DNA of 64,000 nucleotides from Terrilactibacillus laevilacticus. Lineage in GTDB: Bacteria > Bacillota > Bacilli > Bacillales > Sporolactobacillaceae. Position 1 is the first letter of the stretch. Each line of letters opens with the position of its first letter. Positions 63,629-64,000 of the stretch are shown piece after piece. Location: positions 62,001 through 126,000 of the forward strand of contig NZ_VDCY01000008.1 in the NCBI RefSeq assembly GCF_006517395.1, written 5' to 3'. Made by a program: the position numbers and the translations under genes. The notes beneath the pieces are model-generated. The model was not told where the DNA came from. It saw nothing but the letters and a program-made list of their open reading frames with translations, and ran no database searches.

Positions 63629-64000
63629 ATGACATTTGATGAGTTTGAGAAGATGGACGTGATAAAACGAGTGTTGATGGTCAATGACATGTTAGGAAAG
63701 GAAAAAACAGATGCTTTAAAAAATGTGGCAGCAAAATTACAACTGAACTACTCGAGCTTTACGAAAGAAATGCGAAATGGAGGCTTCAATTACAACCAGG
63801 CAAAGAGGCAGTACGAGAAAGTCATCAGTATCGAGGAGTACCAAAAGGTAAGAAGCGGATTGGGAACGGAAGATAAGAACGAGGTTCTCTTCTATCTTGC
63901 TGAACACTTTGAGGAATTAAAGAGATTACTTTCAGATTCAGACAATATGCTCGTTTTAGACAAACAAGTGTATGATCCCAATTCTAAATTAGCGGTGAAA
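63629..64000 (+). CDS. Uncharacterised protein, runs off window
   Basis: ATG 63629 after GGAGG opens 124 codons to the window end: MTFDEFEKMDVIKRVLMVND, LKNVAAKLQLNYSSFTKEMR, EEYQKVRSGLGTEDKNEVLF. Helix-rich; the segment around VAAKLQLNYSSFTKEMRNGGF looks like a helix-turn-helix, so it may be a regulator of the divergent initiator-like gene. No family named. Confidence 0.55.
   Translation, partial: MTFDEFEKMDVIKRVLMVNDMLGKEKTDALKNVAAKLQLNYSSFTKEMRNGGFNYNQAKRQYEKVISIEEYQKVRSGLGTEDKNEVLFYLAEHFEELKRLLSDSDNMLVLDKQVYDPNSKLAVK

Noticed and set aside
63484-63690. 68-codon minus-strand frame
   Set aside because: Antisense to the start of the well-supported plus-strand gene at 63629 and without a ribosome site.

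Overview
The window looks like a low-GC, spore-forming Bacillaceae chromosome (Bacillus sensu lato). Evidence: strong AGGAGG-type ribosome binding sites with frequent GTG/TTG starts, a ribDEBAH operon behind an FMN riboswitch, a CsbD gene with a sigma-B-like promoter, a CotA-type spore laccase, a yjdF riboswitch and SEC-C and OhrR-type genes. No tRNA, rRNA, CRISPR array or complete insertion sequence was seen.

1-13 kb is mostly core: a truncated aminotransferase, csbD, a flavodoxin-like reductase, rarD, the riboflavin operon (minus strand, FMN riboswitch at 7.05-7.2 kb) with three tandem 156-bp repeats wedged between ribBA and ribH, an ACT/DUF711 pair, a tyrosine-rich coat-like protein, and an XRE regulator beside an MFS/carboxymuconolactone-decarboxylase operon. 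13-30 kb is accessory: a PAS-GGDEF-EAL protein, three secreted C39-like papain-fold proteins (two are near duplicates), a methyltransferase, a LysR-controlled DUF4865/tautomerase/CMD operon, VOC, YdeI and SEC-C proteins, a stress SDR and CotA.

30-42 kb is a mosaic of small cassette-like genes (rifampin ADP-ribosyltransferase, DUF4256, retropepsin, SEC-C, alpha/beta hydrolase with an OhrR-type regulator, glutathione peroxidase, a broken yjdF, a broken dus). At least five short same-strand copies of the 3' end of an rlmCD-type 23S rRNA uracil methyltransferase punctuate it, together with a short GTGACAGGCACC repeat. This looks like a site where several insertions at the 3' end of rlmCD left scars.

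42.4-58 kb is a dense minus-strand defence island that starts immediately after the last rlmCD tail. It holds an ABC-three-component system (HNH effector, small middle component, DUF2326-like ATPase) in which two of three genes are broken at A7 runs; a coiled-coil protein/McrB-like/DUF2357-nuclease operon; a PD-(D/E)XK protein; a 1573-residue single-polypeptide Type ISP restriction-modification enzyme; and a protein kinase with an unrecognised N-terminal region. 58.4-64 kb carries a histidine phosphatase and a plasmid- or phage-like module: an AIPR-like protein and a zinc-ribbon protein that share an almost identical promoter palindrome, a replication-initiator-like gene, and a divergent partial gene.

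Several genes (ABC-3C ATPase, HNH effector, initiator, SEC-C, dus, CBO0543-like, pRiA4b-like) carry single-base frameshifts, many in homopolymers, so either real decay or consensus errors must be kept in mind.
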